NCBI GenBank assembly: GCA_900551465.1
Contig: URWL01000129.1
Span: 1 to 6,233 of the forward strand
Reading direction: 5' to 3'
DNA from: an uncultured Blautia sp.
GTDB taxonomy: Bacteria; Bacillota; Clostridia; Lachnospirales; Lachnospiraceae
DNA: 6,233 nt
This document shows, in pieces, positions 5,852-6,233 of the stretch. The first letter of the stretch is position 1; every line of letters starts with the position of its first letter. Both the position numbers and the translations under genes were made by a program. Below the pieces are notes generated by a model that saw only the letters and a list, made by a program, of their open reading frames with translations, was not told the DNA's origin and did not search any database.

Positions 5852-6055
5852 ATGCGCGAAGGAATCCATCCGAACTATCATCAGGCAACTGTAACATGCA
5901 ACTGTGGAAACACATTTGTAACAGGATCTACAAAAGAAGATATCCATGTGGAAATCTGCTCCAAATGCCATCCGTTCTACACTGGCCAGCAGAAGGCTGC
6001 TCAGGCTCGCGGACGTATCGATAAGTTCAACAGAAAATACGGCTTAAACAAATAA
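5852..6055 (+). CDS. rpmE: 50S ribosomal protein L31, zinc-binding form
   Basis: This 67-residue protein of the large ribosomal subunit helps bridge the two subunits. It begins [10 protein letters not shown], typical of L31, and keeps all four zinc ligands of the C+ form: Cys16, Cys18, Cys36 and Cys39 (CNC and CSKC). The end, [12 protein letters not shown], is also characteristic. Paralogues lacking the cysteines replace this form under zinc limitation in some bacteria; none is visible here. I chose ATG 5852 because GAGAGGTG ends 6 bases before it. The in-frame GTG at 5843 is part of that ribosome binding site and would add only three residues. The gene has its own promoter and terminator, so it can be expressed independently of rho. 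Confidence 0.97.
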   Translation: MREGIHPNYHQATVTCNCGNTFVTGSTKEDIHVEICSKCHPFYTGQQKAAQARGRIDKFNRKYGLNK

Positions 6056-6079
6056 TTGAACATTAAGAGAAATGTGAGT

Positions 6080-6118
6080 ACAGGTTGAGGTTGGGAAATC
6101 TCAACCTGTCTTTGCTTT
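6080..6118 (+). terminator. intrinsic terminator after rpmE
   Basis: ACAGGTTGAG (6080-6089) and CTCAACCTGT (6100-6109) form a perfect 10-bp stem with a 10-base loop, followed by the T-rich CTTTGCTTT. It lies 24 bases after the rpmE stop. Because the next gene starts only 17 bases further on, read-through or RNA processing may supply its transcription; no promoter is visible between them. Confidence 0.82.
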
Positions 6119-6134
6119 ACAACGGAGATTTTAT

Positions 6135-6233
6135 ATGCAGAACAGATCATCAAATATTGGCGGTCAGGCAGTCATGGAAGGAATCATGATGCGGCACAAA
6201 GACAAATATTCCATTGGTGTCCGCCGTCCTGAC
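6135..6233 (+). CDS. DUF1385 membrane protein, N-terminal fragment (runs off window)
   Basis: The 33 visible residues contain GGQAVMEGIMMR (9-20), the hallmark at the start of DUF1385 proteins, which are predicted multi-span membrane proteins of unknown function. The ATG is preceded by CGGAGA about 6 bases upstream. In many clostridia and Lachnospiraceae the gene sits between rpmE and prmC-prfA, the release-factor methyltransferase and release factor 1, so those are likely next outside the window. Nothing about transmembrane layout can be seen in this fragment. Confidence 0.9.
   Translation, partial: MQNRSSNIGGQAVMEGIMMRHKDKYSIGVRRPD

Overview
This window looks like chromosomal DNA of an anaerobic, moderate-GC Firmicute, most likely a Lachnospiraceae relative (Blautia or Ruminococcus-like). 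The evidence is indirect: strong AGGAGG-type ribosome binding sites, canonical TTGACA/TATAAT promoters, the form of the HisC protein (TLSKSRSMAGMRIG), a Rho with a long disordered insertion, and the order rho - rpmE - DUF1385 that I associate with this group. The assignment is inference, not a database result. All genes are on the plus strand.

Region 1 (1-2133) is sugar catabolism. It holds the 3' part of beta-phosphoglucomutase (pgmB), then 14 bases later a complete GH13 alpha-glucosidase of the oligo-1,6-glucosidase (MalL) type, closed by a two-tier intrinsic terminator. The pair suggests an operon that takes up an alpha-glucoside or malto/isomalto-oligosaccharide. The phosphorylase that would supply beta-glucose 1-phosphate would lie upstream, outside the window.

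Region 2 (2134-3884) is a short unit with its own near-perfect sigma-A promoter: hisC (histidinol-phosphate aminotransferase, away from any other visible his gene), then a small COG2426 membrane protein whose cellular role is unclear.

Region 3 (3885-5737) is rho. It is preceded by a 305-base gap containing a GC-rich hairpin, a good extended -10 promoter, and a transcribed leader of about 200 bases. The leader carries a 13-bp bulged hairpin and a reading frame that looks coding but is broken by one TGA. Rho itself has all catalytic motifs plus an insertion of about 105 residues rich in Arg, Asn, Gln and Ser, the kind of segment linked to phase separation or prion-like behaviour in Rho of some gut bacteria and clostridia.

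Region 4 (5738-6233) is rpmE (zinc-binding ribosomal protein L31) with its own extended -10 promoter and an intrinsic terminator, then the first 33 codons of a DUF1385 membrane protein that runs off the window.

I see no mobile element, CRISPR array, tRNA, rRNA or defence system, and nothing that amounts to a wholly new system. The parts most worth a second look are the rho leader with its interrupted frame and the disordered insertion in Rho.
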